This document shows positions 8,509 to 17,331 of a stretch of DNA of 64,000 bases, one piece after another. This DNA is from Sphingobacteriia bacterium (GTDB lineage Bacteria > Bacteroidota > Bacteroidia > Bacteroidales > UBA7960). The position numbers and the translations under genes are program-made. The notes below the pieces were generated by a model, which saw only the letters and a list, made by a program, of their open reading frames with translations, was not told where the DNA came from and ran no database searches. Position 1 is the first letter of the stretch. Each line of letters begins with the position of its first letter. The DNA lies in NCBI GenBank assembly GCA_011390785.1, contig JAABRR010000001.1:62001-126000 (forward strand), written 5' to 3'.

Positions 8509-9257
8509 TCGAAATCAGGAATCTTTATAAAGCATTTAATAACCTGCCTGTATTAAACAATGTTTCTACCATTTTTCAGAAAGGGAACACCAATTTAATT
8601 ATTGGACAAAGTGGTTCAGGTAAAACGGTTTTTATGAAGTGTTTGGTAGGATTGCACGAGCCAGATGAGGGTGGAATATATTACGATAATCTGAATTTTA
8701 CCAAATTATCATCTCGTGAAAGGTCTCAGGTGCGTAAAAAAATTGGGATGCTATTTCAGGGCAGTGCCTTGTTTGATTCTTTAAATGTTGAAGAAAATGT
8801 AATTTTCCCCCTGGAGATGTTTAATAAAGATATGACTAAGAAAGAAAAACTCGAAAGAGCCCATTTTTGCCTTGACCGTGTTAATATACATAATGCCAAT
8901 CATTTATACCCGGCCGAAATTAGTGGAGGTATGAAAAAGCGCGTTGCTATTGCCCGAGCTATCGCCAACAAACCAGAATATCTTTTTTGCGATGAACCCA
9001 ACTCAGGCCTGGATCCGGCCACTGCCATTGTAATTGACAACCTTATACGTGAAATTACCAAAGAATTCGAAATTACTACTGTTATCAACACCCACGACAT
9101 GAACAGTGTAATGGAAATTGGTGATCATGTGGTTTTTCTTTACAAAGGCGAATTATGGTGGGAAGGAACTTCTGAGCAAATTCTTACCTCTGGCAACAAA
9201 GAGGTTGAAGAATTTGTTTACGCTTCAGAACTGATGCGCAAATTGAAAACCAACTAA
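8505..9257 (+). CDS. mlaF: MlaF-type ABC transporter ATPase
   Basis: Cytoplasmic ATPase subunit for the MlaE-type permease encoded just before it; the two overlap by 4 bp. In 250 residues it has the Walker A motif GQSGSGKT (34-41), a Q-loop with GMLFQGSALFDSL typical of the MlaF/Ttg2A group, the signature ISGGMKKRVAIARA, Walker B LFCDEPNSGLD and the H-loop INTHDM. It should power lipid movement at the inner membrane. A separate promoter-like site follows, so the next permease may not belong to the same complex. Confidence 0.9.
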   Translation: MIEIRNLYKAFNNLPVLNNVSTIFQKGNTNLIIGQSGSGKTVFMKCLVGLHEPDEGGIYYDNLNFTKLSSRERSQVRKKIGMLFQGSALFDSLNVEENVIFPLEMFNKDMTKKEKLERAHFCLDRVNIHNANHLYPAEISGGMKKRVAIARAIANKPEYLFCDEPNSGLDPATAIVIDNLIREITKEFEITTVINTHDMNSVMEIGDHVVFLYKGELWWEGTSEQILTSGNKEVEEFVYASELMRKLKTN

Positions 9258-9277
9258 AACCCTGTTGCCTTTTTTTG

Positions 9278-9285
9278 TACTTTTG
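9278..9285 (+). promoter_or_regulatory. Candidate -7 element (TACTTTTG) for the MacB-like gene
   Basis: TACTTTTG matches TAnnTTTG 19 bp before the ATG at 9304, giving a leader of about 12 nt. The TTG at 9265-9267 is too close to be a -33 element, so this is a partial match. Confidence 0.45.
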
Positions 9286-9303
9286 CACCTTAACTAAGCA
9301 GTT

Positions 9304-10554
9304 ATGATTCTTTTTATCAAGCTTTTCAAAGAGAGTGCCCTGTTTGCCTGGGGTAGTGTTGTATCCAATAAATTACGAACACTGCTTACCTTACTGGGAA
9401 TAACCATCGGAATTTTTGCTATCATAAGCGTATTTAGTGTTGTTGATGCTCTGGAAAGGCAGATCAGAACTTCCATTTCTTCCCTGGGAGATAATGTTAT
9501 TTATATTCAGAAATGGCCCTGGGAGTTTAGCCAGGATTTTGCCTGGTGGAAATACATGAACCGCCCCAGTCCACGCCCTTCTGAACTTGATGAGATTTTT
9601 CGTCGTACCAACATTCTTGAATCAGCAGTATTCACCGCCTCAACAAACCGAACCGTAGAATATTTCAACAGAAGCATTGAACAGGTTAATATTCTCAGCG
9701 TAAGCCAGGATTACGACAAAGTAAGATCTTTTGAAATAGATGCAGGTAGATTCATTTCTCTTACGGAGTCGGGATCGGGCAGAAATGTTGCCGTAATAGG
9801 AAGTAAAATAGCATCCCAGCTATTCGAAAATGATAACCCCATTGGTAATATCATTAAAATATTTGGGAGAAACATTGAAGTAATAGGTGTTTTCGCCCCT
9901 GAAGGTGATGATACATTCGGTAACAATCACGATGAAATGATTGTGCTGCCTCTAAACTTTGTAAATTCCTTTATTGATGTAAGTAGTGACCGTTATGGTC
10001 CGGTAATCCTGGCAAAAGGCAAAGAGAACTTTTCAAACGATGAATTAACCGATGAATTGCGCGGGGTTATGCGTTCCATCCGAAAAATAAAACCTGCTGC
10101 CGAAGATGATTTTGCGCTTAACCAAACAAGCCTTCTATCACGTCAGTTCGACGGCCTTTTTGCTATTTTAAAAATTGCCGGCTGGATAATAGGTGGATTT
10201 TCAATACTGGTAGGTGGTTTTGGAATTGCCAATATAATGTTTGTATCGGTTAAAGAAAGAACTACCATAATAGGGATACAAAAAGCATTGGGAGCCAAGA
10301 ACTTTTTTATTCTCATCCAGTTTTTATCCGAAGCAGTACTGCTGAGCCTTATGGGCGGATCCATTGGGTTGCTATTGGTTTTTGGAGGCACTTTTATTGC
10401 CAGCCAACTGTTTGATATGGATTTGCTTATCCAAATGAAAAATGTTTTATTGGGAGTTAATGTTTCTGTTATTATTGGCCTTGTAGCTGGGTTCATTCCA
10501 GCGTGGTCTGCCGCTCATCTAAACCCGGTAGATGCCATTAGAGCAAATACATAG
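9304..10554 (+). CDS. MacB/FtsX-like ABC transporter permease
   Basis: A 416-residue permease with the MacB layout: an N-terminal membrane helix (about 15-45, with NKLRTLLTLLGITIGIFAIISVFS), a periplasmic domain of roughly 230 residues (MacB-type core), and three C-terminal helices ending in the PAWSAAHLNPVDAIRA motif that is standard for these permeases. Such proteins use ATP hydrolysis for mechanotransmission or export, usually with their own ATPase and a membrane-fusion protein. No dedicated ATPase adjoins it; the MlaF-type ATPase 46 bp upstream is of a different subfamily. The substrate is unknown. Confidence 0.85.
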   Translation: MILFIKLFKESALFAWGSVVSNKLRTLLTLLGITIGIFAIISVFSVVDALERQIRTSISSLGDNVIYIQKWPWEFSQDFAWWKYMNRPSPRPSELDEIFRRTNILESAVFTASTNRTVEYFNRSIEQVNILSVSQDYDKVRSFEIDAGRFISLTESGSGRNVAVIGSKIASQLFENDNPIGNIIKIFGRNIEVIGVFAPEGDDTFGNNHDEMIVLPLNFVNSFIDVSSDRYGPVILAKGKENFSNDELTDELRGVMRSIRKIKPAAEDDFALNQTSLLSRQFDGLFAILKIAGWIIGGFSILVGGFGIANIMFVSVKERTTIIGIQKALGAKNFFILIQFLSEAVLLSLMGGSIGLLLVFGGTFIASQLFDMDLLIQMKNVLLGVNVSVIIGLVAGFIPAWSAAHLNPVDAIRANT

Positions 10555-10647
10555 CACCCATAGACTGTGAAAAATTACTTTAAGTGCTCCCTAAAAAAAC
10601 GTATTAAATATAAATAGATAAAATCTAATTGAATAACTTTAAGTAAA

Positions 10648-12171
10648 ATGAACAACAAAAAAGTAATACTTGTAATTATGGACGGATGGGGCATGGGTAA
10701 AGGAGATCGCTCAGATATTATCTCTAATGCCAACGTCCCTTTTACCAATAGTTTGAACGAAAAAGCAGCGTTTAATACCCTAAGAACTTCCGGCGAAGAC
10801 GTAGGTCTGCCCGAAGGGCAAATGGGAAACTCAGAAGTTGGGCACCTTAACATTGGCGCTGGCAGAGTAGTTTACCAAGATCTGGTTAAAATATCCAAAG
10901 CCATTAAAGACAAAACTTTTCATGAAAACGAAGTTTTAACCGAAGCCTTCGAATACGCAAAAAAAGAAAATAAGAAGATTCACCTTCTGGGCCTGGTTTC
11001 AAATGGAGGGGTACATTCTGCTATGGACCATCTTTTCGGTTTTTGCGATGTTGCCAAAGAACAAAACTTCGATCAACTATACATTCATGCTTTTACCGAT
11101 GGTCGCGACACTGACCCCAAAAGTGGACTGGGCTTTATCAGAGAACTGGAAGATCATCTGGAAAAATCGGCTGGAAAAATTGCTACAGTATGTGGTCGCT
11201 ATTATGCCATGGACCGGGATAAGCGCTGGGAACGGATTAAACTGGCCTATGATATGCTTGTAAAAGGAGAAGGGGAAAAATTCTTATCAGCAGCAGATGC
11301 CATAAAATCATCATACAACGAAGATGTAACAGACGAATTTATAAAACCAAAAGTACTTACTGGTGATGGAGAAAAACCCATTGCCACCATTGATGAAAAT
11401 GACGTGGTAATTTGCTTTAATTTCCGCACCGACCGTTTGCGTGAGATAACAACCGTTCTAACCCAGAAAGATATGCCCGATCACAGCATGAAAACCATGC
11501 CCCTGCACTATCTTACCATGACCAAATACGATGATTCTTTCAAAAACGTGAAAATCATCTACGATAAGGACGACCTGAAAAATACCATGGGCGAAATTTT
11601 AGAAAACCATGGTAAAACCCAGCTGCGCATTGCCGAAACAGAAAAATATCCTCACGTTACGTTTTTCTTTAGCGGTGGACGCGAAAGCGAGTTTAAAGGC
11701 GAAGAACGTTTGATGGTTTCATCTCCCAAAGTTGCCACCTACGATATGCAACCCGAAATGAGTGCCATTGAAGTTAAAGACATGGTTGTGGCCGAAATTA
11801 AAAAGCAAAAATTCGACTTTATCTGCCTAAACTTTGCCAATGCTGATATGGTAGGTCATACTGGAATTTACGAAGCCATTAAAAAAGCGGTTGAAACCGT
11901 TGATGAATGTGTAAAAGAAGTTACCGAAACAGCAGTTGACAATGGTTACACTGTACTAATCACAGCCGACCACGGAAACGCTGATTTTGCCTTCAACGAA
12001 GATGGTTCGCCCAATACAGCGCACACTACCAACCCCGTGCCGCTATGGATGATTGATACAGACTATAAATCGCTCAAAGATGGCGGTCGTCTCGCAGACC
12101 TGGCTCCTACCATTTTGCATATTATGGATATTGAAGCACCTGCTGAAATGGATGGGAAGATTCTTGTTTAG
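10648..12171 (+). CDS. gpmI: 2,3-bisphosphoglycerate-independent phosphoglycerate mutase
   Basis: Glycolytic and gluconeogenic enzyme that interconverts 3- and 2-phosphoglycerate using two Mn ions and a phosphoserine intermediate. At 507 residues it has normal length. The alkaline-phosphatase-fold metal motif VIMDGWG is at residues 9-15, the phosphorylated Ser62 lies in GQMGNSEVGH, and later metal ligands are seen in FANADMVGHTG and TADHGNAD. It is a single gene with a strong bidirectional hairpin terminator shared with the convergent DJ-1-like gene. TAACTTTA just before the start is a one-mismatch -7 candidate. Confidence 0.96.
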   Translation: MNNKKVILVIMDGWGMGKGDRSDIISNANVPFTNSLNEKAAFNTLRTSGEDVGLPEGQMGNSEVGHLNIGAGRVVYQDLVKISKAIKDKTFHENEVLTEAFEYAKKENKKIHLLGLVSNGGVHSAMDHLFGFCDVAKEQNFDQLYIHAFTDGRDTDPKSGLGFIRELEDHLEKSAGKIATVCGRYYAMDRDKRWERIKLAYDMLVKGEGEKFLSAADAIKSSYNEDVTDEFIKPKVLTGDGEKPIATIDENDVVICFNFRTDRLREITTVLTQKDMPDHSMKTMPLHYLTMTKYDDSFKNVKIIYDKDDLKNTMGEILENHGKTQLRIAETEKYPHVTFFFSGGRESEFKGEERLMVSSPKVATYDMQPEMSAIEVKDMVVAEIKKQKFDFICLNFANADMVGHTGIYEAIKKAVETVDECVKEVTETAVDNGYTVLITADHGNADFAFNEDGSPNTAHTTNPVPLWMIDTDYKSLKDGGRLADLAPTILHIMDIEAPAEMDGKILV

Positions 12172-12221
12172 ATTATCTAACCAAACGCAGACTAACTAAC
12201 CATACTCAGACCAAACATTAT

Positions 12222-12258
12222 AAAAAACCTGCTGATCAAATTCGTTAGCAGGTTTTTT
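12222..12258. terminator. Bidirectional terminator between gpmI and the DJ-1-like gene
   Basis: A perfect 12-bp stem, aaaaaacctgct (12222-12233) with agcaggtttttt (12247-12258), flanks a 13-nt loop. The A and T runs make it work as a rho-independent terminator on both strands between convergent genes. Confidence 0.85.
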
Positions 12259-12277
12259 ATAGATTCTAAGTTTATAA

Positions 12278-12784
12278 TTATTCCTTCAACTTTTCCACCA
12301 ACCGCTTCATAAGTAGTAGCATCGTTTTTGGATTGGTACTGGTAATCAAATTGTTATCTTCAACCCAGTCCGCGCCGGTATAATTAGCACCGGCGTTAAT
12401 AAGATCATCCTTTATGGCAAAAAAGCCGGTTACATTTCGGCCTTTAACTATTCCGGCAGATATCATCAACCAGGGTCCGTGACAAACCGATGCAATGATC
12501 TTACCCGCTTCATCATGTTTCTTAACAAACGAAATAATTTCCTGGTCTCTTCTAAACAAGTCAGGGGCATAACCACCGGGAATAAAAACACAATCGAAAA
12601 CCTGGTCTTTCACCTCTGCAAAAGTTACATCGGGAGAAAAGCTCTGACCTCCTTTACCCTGATAAACCTTCTTTTCGGGAGCTGCTGATACAACATCAAA
12701 ACCCTCTTCTTTCAACCTCATGTAAGGATATTGGAATTCAGAATCTTCAACCAATTTTTCGAGTAGTACAATTACTTTTTTCAT
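12278..12784 (-). CDS. DJ-1/PfpI family protein
   Basis: A 168-residue single-domain protein of the DJ-1/PfpI (type 1 glutamine amidotransferase-like) superfamily. The nucleophile elbow SVCHGPWLMISAG places the reactive Cys at about residue 106, with the neighbouring His of the PfpI dyad, and FIPGGYAPD is the preceding family motif. Members have been reported as proteases, chaperones or deglycases and the activity of this one cannot be told from sequence. It is a lone cytoplasmic gene, convergent with gpmI. Confidence 0.88.
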   Translation of the reverse strand: MKKVIVLLEKLVEDSEFQYPYMRLKEEGFDVVSAAPEKKVYQGKGGQSFSPDVTFAEVKDQVFDCVFIPGGYAPDLFRRDQEIISFVKKHDEAGKIIASVCHGPWLMISAGIVKGRNVTGFFAIKDDLINAGANYTGADWVEDNNLITSTNPKTMLLLMKRLVEKLKE

Positions 12785-12947
12785 AACATGTTTGTTTTAC
12801 TGATTTTTTATAATACGTTCAAAAAAAAAATTAACTTAACGTGATGTAGTTATTTATTTCACAATATTAATACCTTCTGGAAATTGTCTTTTCAGTTAAT
12901 TTATAACATGTTAACAACCAATTGCCGCCGATGTTTGGAATTAATCT

Positions 12948-12968
12948 TTTTTGGAATATTTCCAAAAA
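12948..12968. promoter_or_regulatory. Perfect inverted repeat, candidate operator upstream of the MFS gene
   Basis: TTTTTGGAA, then TAT, then TTCCAAAAA: 9-bp arms with perfect complementarity, 88 bp before the MFS start. A one-mismatch -7 element (TACTTTTA) follows near 12975. The position suggests a dimeric repressor or activator site; the protein is unknown. Confidence 0.4.
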
Positions 12969-13055
12969 TCACATTACTTTTATGCCCGGAATCTTCAGGT
13001 ATTCTGATGACTTTAATTCGTAAGCTAATTGGTATAGAACTTTAACAAAAGACGT

Positions 13056-14567
13056 ATGCTGAAAATACAAGAAAAATTATCGAACCCCTTTTACACCCTG
13101 TTGGCTTTGCCCGCAACAGCAATGGGCTTTGCACTGGCAGTTCAGATTGCAGCCTTGAGCTGGATTTTACGAACTGAATTTGGCTTTGAGATTTTTGAGA
13201 TTGGCATTGTATGGGCCACGGGTCCGGTTGCCGGCATCTTTGGTCAGGTAATAATTGGGGTGGTTAGTGATAATGTTTGGCTATGGAATGGACGGCGACG
13301 TCCTTTTATTCTTTTTGGAGGTACATTGGCTGCCTTAATGATCTTAAGTCTTCCGAATATCGCGCTGATATCCAGTTTCCTAGGTGTAACCAATATCCTG
13401 ATTATTGCCGTTTTGGTTTCGCTCACCCTTGATTTATCTATTAACGTAAGTTTTAACCCTACACGCTCAATTATTGCTGATGTAACCCCTGAGGGCCGGG
13501 CCAGGACAAAAGGTTACACCTGGATGCAAACTGTTTCCGGCTTTTTTGGTGTGATGGCTTATGTGGTGGGAGCAAAATTTGGAAATTATTTTTTATTGTA
13601 TAGCGGCGCAGTGCTGGTTTTGGTTTTTTCAATTATTCCTACCCTTCTAATCCAGGAACCGCGCTATATTACTGGTAAGGATGAAGGTCCTCTGGGGCGA
13701 CTGGACCCCTTGCTGGCAGCTACAATTTCCATCCTTATTCCCGGGTCGGGACATTGGTATGGCAAGAATTTAAAAAAAGGTATCCTTTTGCTACTGGTTA
13801 CCGGGCTGCTTTATACCGCAGGTGTCTCGCTAATTGGAAATATCTGGCTATCTGTTCCTGCATTTGTAATTGCTGGTGTTATTCACGTTTTTGCCATTGT
13901 TGATGCTTTTAACCTGATAGGAAAAGCCAACAGAAAAAATCCTGAGTTGGCAGCTATACTCGATAACGACAAAACTGAATGGGGTCAATTATTCAGGTTG
14001 TACTTTGCCCATGGATTTTCATGGCTGGGCGTTCAATCTATGTTTGTATACATTATCTTTTTTCTTGAAGATCAGCTCGTTCCTCTTGGATTCGAAAATA
14101 CCGATGTAATGATTAGTGTTTCGTTTGCCGTGCTCAACACCGTGGGATTTCTTTTACCTGCGCTCCTTTTTGAACCCCTGGCAGCAAAAATTGGCAGGGT
14201 AAAGATACACACCGTGGCCATTGCTATTATGGCAGTGGCATACTTTGCTATGGGATTTATCGTTAGCACACCTATGACTCTTTATATTTTAATGGGGGTT
14301 GCTGGCATTGGATGGGGAGCCGTTGTAAGCCTTCCCTTTGCTATAATGTCTGAAAATGTTGACCGAAACCGAATGGGATTTTTCATGGGAGTTTTCAACC
14401 TTTCAGTAGTAATCCCTCACCTTATTGTGAGTTTCGTGTTCAGTATTATCATAAGTCAGTTTGCCAGTAAGGATATGCTGTTTATCCTTTGTGGTGTAAT
14501 GTTAACCATTTCAACAATCCTTTGGTTTTTCGTAAAAGAGAAACAAGTAGGTGAACTTAATTCATAA
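13056..14567 (+). CDS. SLC45-like MFS transporter with inserted TM2-like module
   Basis: A 503-residue major facilitator protein of the SLC45/sucrose-proton symporter type. The front half has the MFS loop motif in GVVSDNVWLWNGRRRPFILFG (about residues 69-89) and NVSFNPTRSIIADVTPEGRA, both typical of that group, whose members carry sugars or glycosides. Between the sixth and seventh helices there is an extra segment (about 225-290) with PGSGHWYGKNLKKGILLLL and AIVDAFNLIGKANR, which looks like a TM2-type two-helix module. Substrate unknown. It stands 61 bp before a TlpA-like gene on the same strand; a palindrome upstream may be an operator. Confidence 0.82.
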   Translation: MLKIQEKLSNPFYTLLALPATAMGFALAVQIAALSWILRTEFGFEIFEIGIVWATGPVAGIFGQVIIGVVSDNVWLWNGRRRPFILFGGTLAALMILSLPNIALISSFLGVTNILIIAVLVSLTLDLSINVSFNPTRSIIADVTPEGRARTKGYTWMQTVSGFFGVMAYVVGAKFGNYFLLYSGAVLVLVFSIIPTLLIQEPRYITGKDEGPLGRLDPLLAATISILIPGSGHWYGKNLKKGILLLLVTGLLYTAGVSLIGNIWLSVPAFVIAGVIHVFAIVDAFNLIGKANRKNPELAAILDNDKTEWGQLFRLYFAHGFSWLGVQSMFVYIIFFLEDQLVPLGFENTDVMISVSFAVLNTVGFLLPALLFEPLAAKIGRVKIHTVAIAIMAVAYFAMGFIVSTPMTLYILMGVAGIGWGAVVSLPFAIMSENVDRNRMGFFMGVFNLSVVIPHLIVSFVFSIIISQFASKDMLFILCGVMLTISTILWFFVKEKQVGELNS

Positions 14568-14628
14568 AGGCCTAAAGAATCACTTTAATAAATCAGAATT
14601 TTTTAATCTAATAAGACCATTATCATAA

Positions 14629-16029
14629 ATGAAAAAACTCAGCATTATTCTTGTTGCCATATTTTTTATGGCTTGCTCATCCAATGAAAACAAAACAACA
14701 CAGGTAACATTAAAAGTATCAAATTCCTTTGATCAGGAAGCGGAAATTGTTATCCTGAAAGACTTTATCAATTACGAACAGGAAAACTTTTTGGCACAAC
14801 CCAATGAAGATGGCCTTTTCACTTTCGAGATTTCTATATCACATCCGCAGACGGCTTACCTAACTGTTGGACAAAATCGTATCTCACTTTTTTTAAATAA
14901 AGGAGGAGATTTGCACATAAACGCAGATGCAGAAGACTTTTACAACTCGCTGAAATTTTCAGGAAAGTATGCAGCGGAAAATAATCTCCTGGTTTACTCT
15001 TATACTACAGAAATACTTGAAAATTACAGCCAATCTGTAACATTTAATAAATATCGGACTACCCAGGCCGATGAATTTATCAGTTATGCAGATCAGATGT
15101 TGAATGATGCACGTGAACTCCTTAGTGCAAAAGACCTTAGCAGGGACTTTAAAAACCATTATACTACTGATATTACCTACACCTACTACACAATGTTGCT
15201 TAATTTTTCTGATTATCATGAGTATTTTAATGGTGTGAAACCACAAGTTCCGGATGATTATTACAGTTTTCTGGACAAGGCTCTCGACTATTCGGAAAAA
15301 GACTTTTACGTGGGATCTTTTAGCAGTTTTCTAGATAATTATCTTCAATATTACATCAGAAATAACCAGGAAGAAATTCCTGCTGAACTCGATTATTTTG
15401 AACAAGCGCATTGGGCAGCGAACCAACTCTATAGCGGTAGAGCAAAATATTTTACTTTGGCAAATGCCATAAACACATCCTTAAGTTATGGAAACTTCGA
15501 AAAATCCAAACAGTTTTTCGATGAATACAAAGAAGAGAATCCATATCCTGAGTATACTGCCCTTTTGCAAAAATCTTATGAAGATGCCCAAAGAGTAGCG
15601 CCAGGCAATGTAGCACCTTCTTTTTCCCTAACCGACATTGATGGGAACCCCGTTTCACTGGAAGATTTTAAAGGTAAAGTGGTTTATCTCGACTTCTGGG
15701 CAAGCTGGTGCGGCCCCTGCATGCGCGAAGTGCCCCATGCCAAAGAGTTAAAAGAACGCTTTGAAGGACAAAATGACCTCGTATTTCTCTACATTTCTGT
15801 AGATGAAGACCTGGATGCATGGAAAAACACTGTTGCCCAGCATGAAATAAAAGGTGTTCATCTTAATATACAGGGAATGGGCAACGAAACAGCAGAATTA
15901 TACAATGTTAAAGGCGTTCCTACATTTTATATTATTGACAGAGAAGGCATTATCTATGACAACAATCCTGGAAGACCATCATCTGGAGATCTTATTGACC
16001 AACAACTAAGGGATGCCCTGGGAGTGTAA
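14629..16029 (+). CDS. TlpA-like thioredoxin-fold lipoprotein
   Basis: A 466-residue exported thiol-disulfide protein. Residues 1-17 form a lipoprotein signal ending in the lipobox FMAC (Cys16). A beta-rich region follows (DUF4369-like, about 25-120), then a helical middle, then a TlpA/AhpC-TSA-type thioredoxin domain from about 325 to the end. The active site WASWCGPC gives Cys361 and Cys364, and the cis-Pro is in VKGVPTFY. Such proteins keep envelope cysteines reduced or help cytochrome maturation. A hairpin just after the stop may terminate it. Confidence 0.88.
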   Translation: MKKLSIILVAIFFMACSSNENKTTQVTLKVSNSFDQEAEIVILKDFINYEQENFLAQPNEDGLFTFEISISHPQTAYLTVGQNRISLFLNKGGDLHINADAEDFYNSLKFSGKYAAENNLLVYSYTTEILENYSQSVTFNKYRTTQADEFISYADQMLNDARELLSAKDLSRDFKNHYTTDITYTYYTMLLNFSDYHEYFNGVKPQVPDDYYSFLDKALDYSEKDFYVGSFSSFLDNYLQYYIRNNQEEIPAELDYFEQAHWAANQLYSGRAKYFTLANAINTSLSYGNFEKSKQFFDEYKEENPYPEYTALLQKSYEDAQRVAPGNVAPSFSLTDIDGNPVSLEDFKGKVVYLDFWASWCGPCMREVPHAKELKERFEGQNDLVFLYISVDEDLDAWKNTVAQHEIKGVHLNIQGMGNETAELYNVKGVPTFYIIDREGIIYDNNPGRPSSGDLIDQQLRDALGV

Positions 16030-16034
16030 CAACT

Positions 16035-16053
16035 TCCTTTTTATTAAAAAGGA
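16035..16053 (+). terminator. Hairpin after the TlpA-like gene
   Basis: TCCTTTTT, ATT, AAAAAGGA form a perfect 8-bp stem 6 bp after the stop codon. It lacks a clear trailing T run, so it is a weak terminator candidate. Confidence 0.4.
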
Positions 16054-16166
16054 TTTACCTGGAGTAACCGCTCAGCGATTAAAAATGGCTGTAAGGAAAC
16101 TTATTTCTTTCCATTAATTTGTAATTCAGATTTTTTCTCAACGACAAATCAACAACTACAAGCCTG

Positions 16167-16652
16167 GTGCAAGAAAACGATTTTTTACGTACTATCGAGT
16201 TACATCGCGGCATCATTTTCAAGGTGTGTAAAATGTATTGCCCGGTTAACGATGACTGTGATGATCTCTACCAGGACATTGTAGCCCAGCTATGGAAAGC
16301 ATGGAGCGGATTTCGGGGTGATGCAAAAATTAGCACATGGATATATCGTATTGCTTTAAATACAGCAATTTCTGGCTTCAGGAAACAAAAACGTAACCCA
16401 CTGAATAATTCGCTTGATACGAATGACATCAATATTTCTCAAGACGATGGAAGGACAAAAAAGGAAGACCTTGAGATGTTACACATGGCTATTGGCATGC
16501 TTTCGGATGTTGAAAAAGCCATGATCATGCTATACCTTGAAGATGTTTCCTATGAAGAAATTTCATCAATAATGGGTATAACACAAAATAACGTAAGGGT
16601 TAAAATGCTTCGTATCAGAGAAAAACTGAAAAACATTATGACCAAAACATAA
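16167..16652 (+). CDS. ECF-type RNA polymerase sigma factor
   Basis: A 161-residue sigma-70 family protein with only regions 2 and 4, as in ECF sigma factors. Region 2 spans about residues 8-75 (DDCDDLYQDIVAQLWKAW and STWIYRIALNTA), and region 4 about 105-155, with the helix-turn-helix in LEDVSYEEISSIMGITQNNV. The start is a GTG at 16167. It heads a gene group with a small membrane protein 10 bp later, a DUF5687 permease and an ABC ATPase, which suggests that it controls this exporter and possibly itself. No classic zinc anti-sigma follows. Confidence 0.9.
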   Translation: MQENDFLRTIELHRGIIFKVCKMYCPVNDDCDDLYQDIVAQLWKAWSGFRGDAKISTWIYRIALNTAISGFRKQKRNPLNNSLDTNDINISQDDGRTKKEDLEMLHMAIGMLSDVEKAMIMLYLEDVSYEEISSIMGITQNNVRVKMLRIREKLKNIMTKT

Positions 16653-16662
16653 TAATTAATGA

Positions 16663-17310
16663 ATGGATGAGTTAAAGAAATTCAAACAAATCTGGGATAG
16701 TTCGCTGGATGAACAATCTGAGAATATCGATCAGGAAAAAATACTTACGATTATGCATAAAAAATCGTCAGGCCCTATCGATAAGCTTAAGAAAAGCCTG
16801 TATCTCGAAATTGGTACCATAGTGCTGGTTATTCCGCTTTTGGTAGCAATATTGTTTAAACTTCCAGAACCATATTTCAGAATAAATACCCTTATTCTTA
16901 TCCTTGTTTTTACAGGGGTGTTGGTTTACTATTACATAAACCTTCGTCAAATAACAAAATTATGGGATAAAAGTCAGGATAACATCAGGCAATCTCTCGA
17001 AAGCACCCTGATATTATTACGCTTTTTCAGAAAAACCTATTTCATCCTAAACATTGTCTTATTTCCGCTGGGAATCTATTTTGGTTATATTATAGGATTT
17101 GGAATAGGTTCTGGTGGAGAAAAAATAACTTCACTGTTATTACTTAACCATCAGCCAATCTGGGTCAATATATTTTTATGGCTGTCTATCTTTGTAATTT
17201 TATTCGTGTTTTTTTGGTTTTTCCTTCGCTTTTATGTAAAAAAACTCTATGATGTACACATTCAAAAGCTGGAATTGTTGCACAATGAACTTACTGAAAA
17301 CGATTTATAA
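16663..17310 (+). CDS. Four-helix membrane protein, possible anti-sigma partner
   Basis: A 215-residue protein with a soluble N-terminus of about 45 residues (MDELKKFKQIWDSS...) and four hydrophobic segments (about 48-68, 74-92, 123-147 and 165-190). Genes placed directly after ECF sigma factors in this phylum often encode anti-sigma factors with a short cytoplasmic head, and position and layout fit that role, but there is no zinc motif and I do not recognise the family. It begins 10 bp after the sigma stop and ends 21 bp before the DUF5687 gene. Confidence 0.7.
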   Translation: MDELKKFKQIWDSSLDEQSENIDQEKILTIMHKKSSGPIDKLKKSLYLEIGTIVLVIPLLVAILFKLPEPYFRINTLILILVFTGVLVYYYINLRQITKLWDKSQDNIRQSLESTLILLRFFRKTYFILNIVLFPLGIYFGYIIGFGIGSGGEKITSLLLLNHQPIWVNIFLWLSIFVILFVFFWFFLRFYVKKLYDVHIQKLELLHNELTENDL

Positions 17311-17331
17311 GAAATCGAAAACCACTCATGA

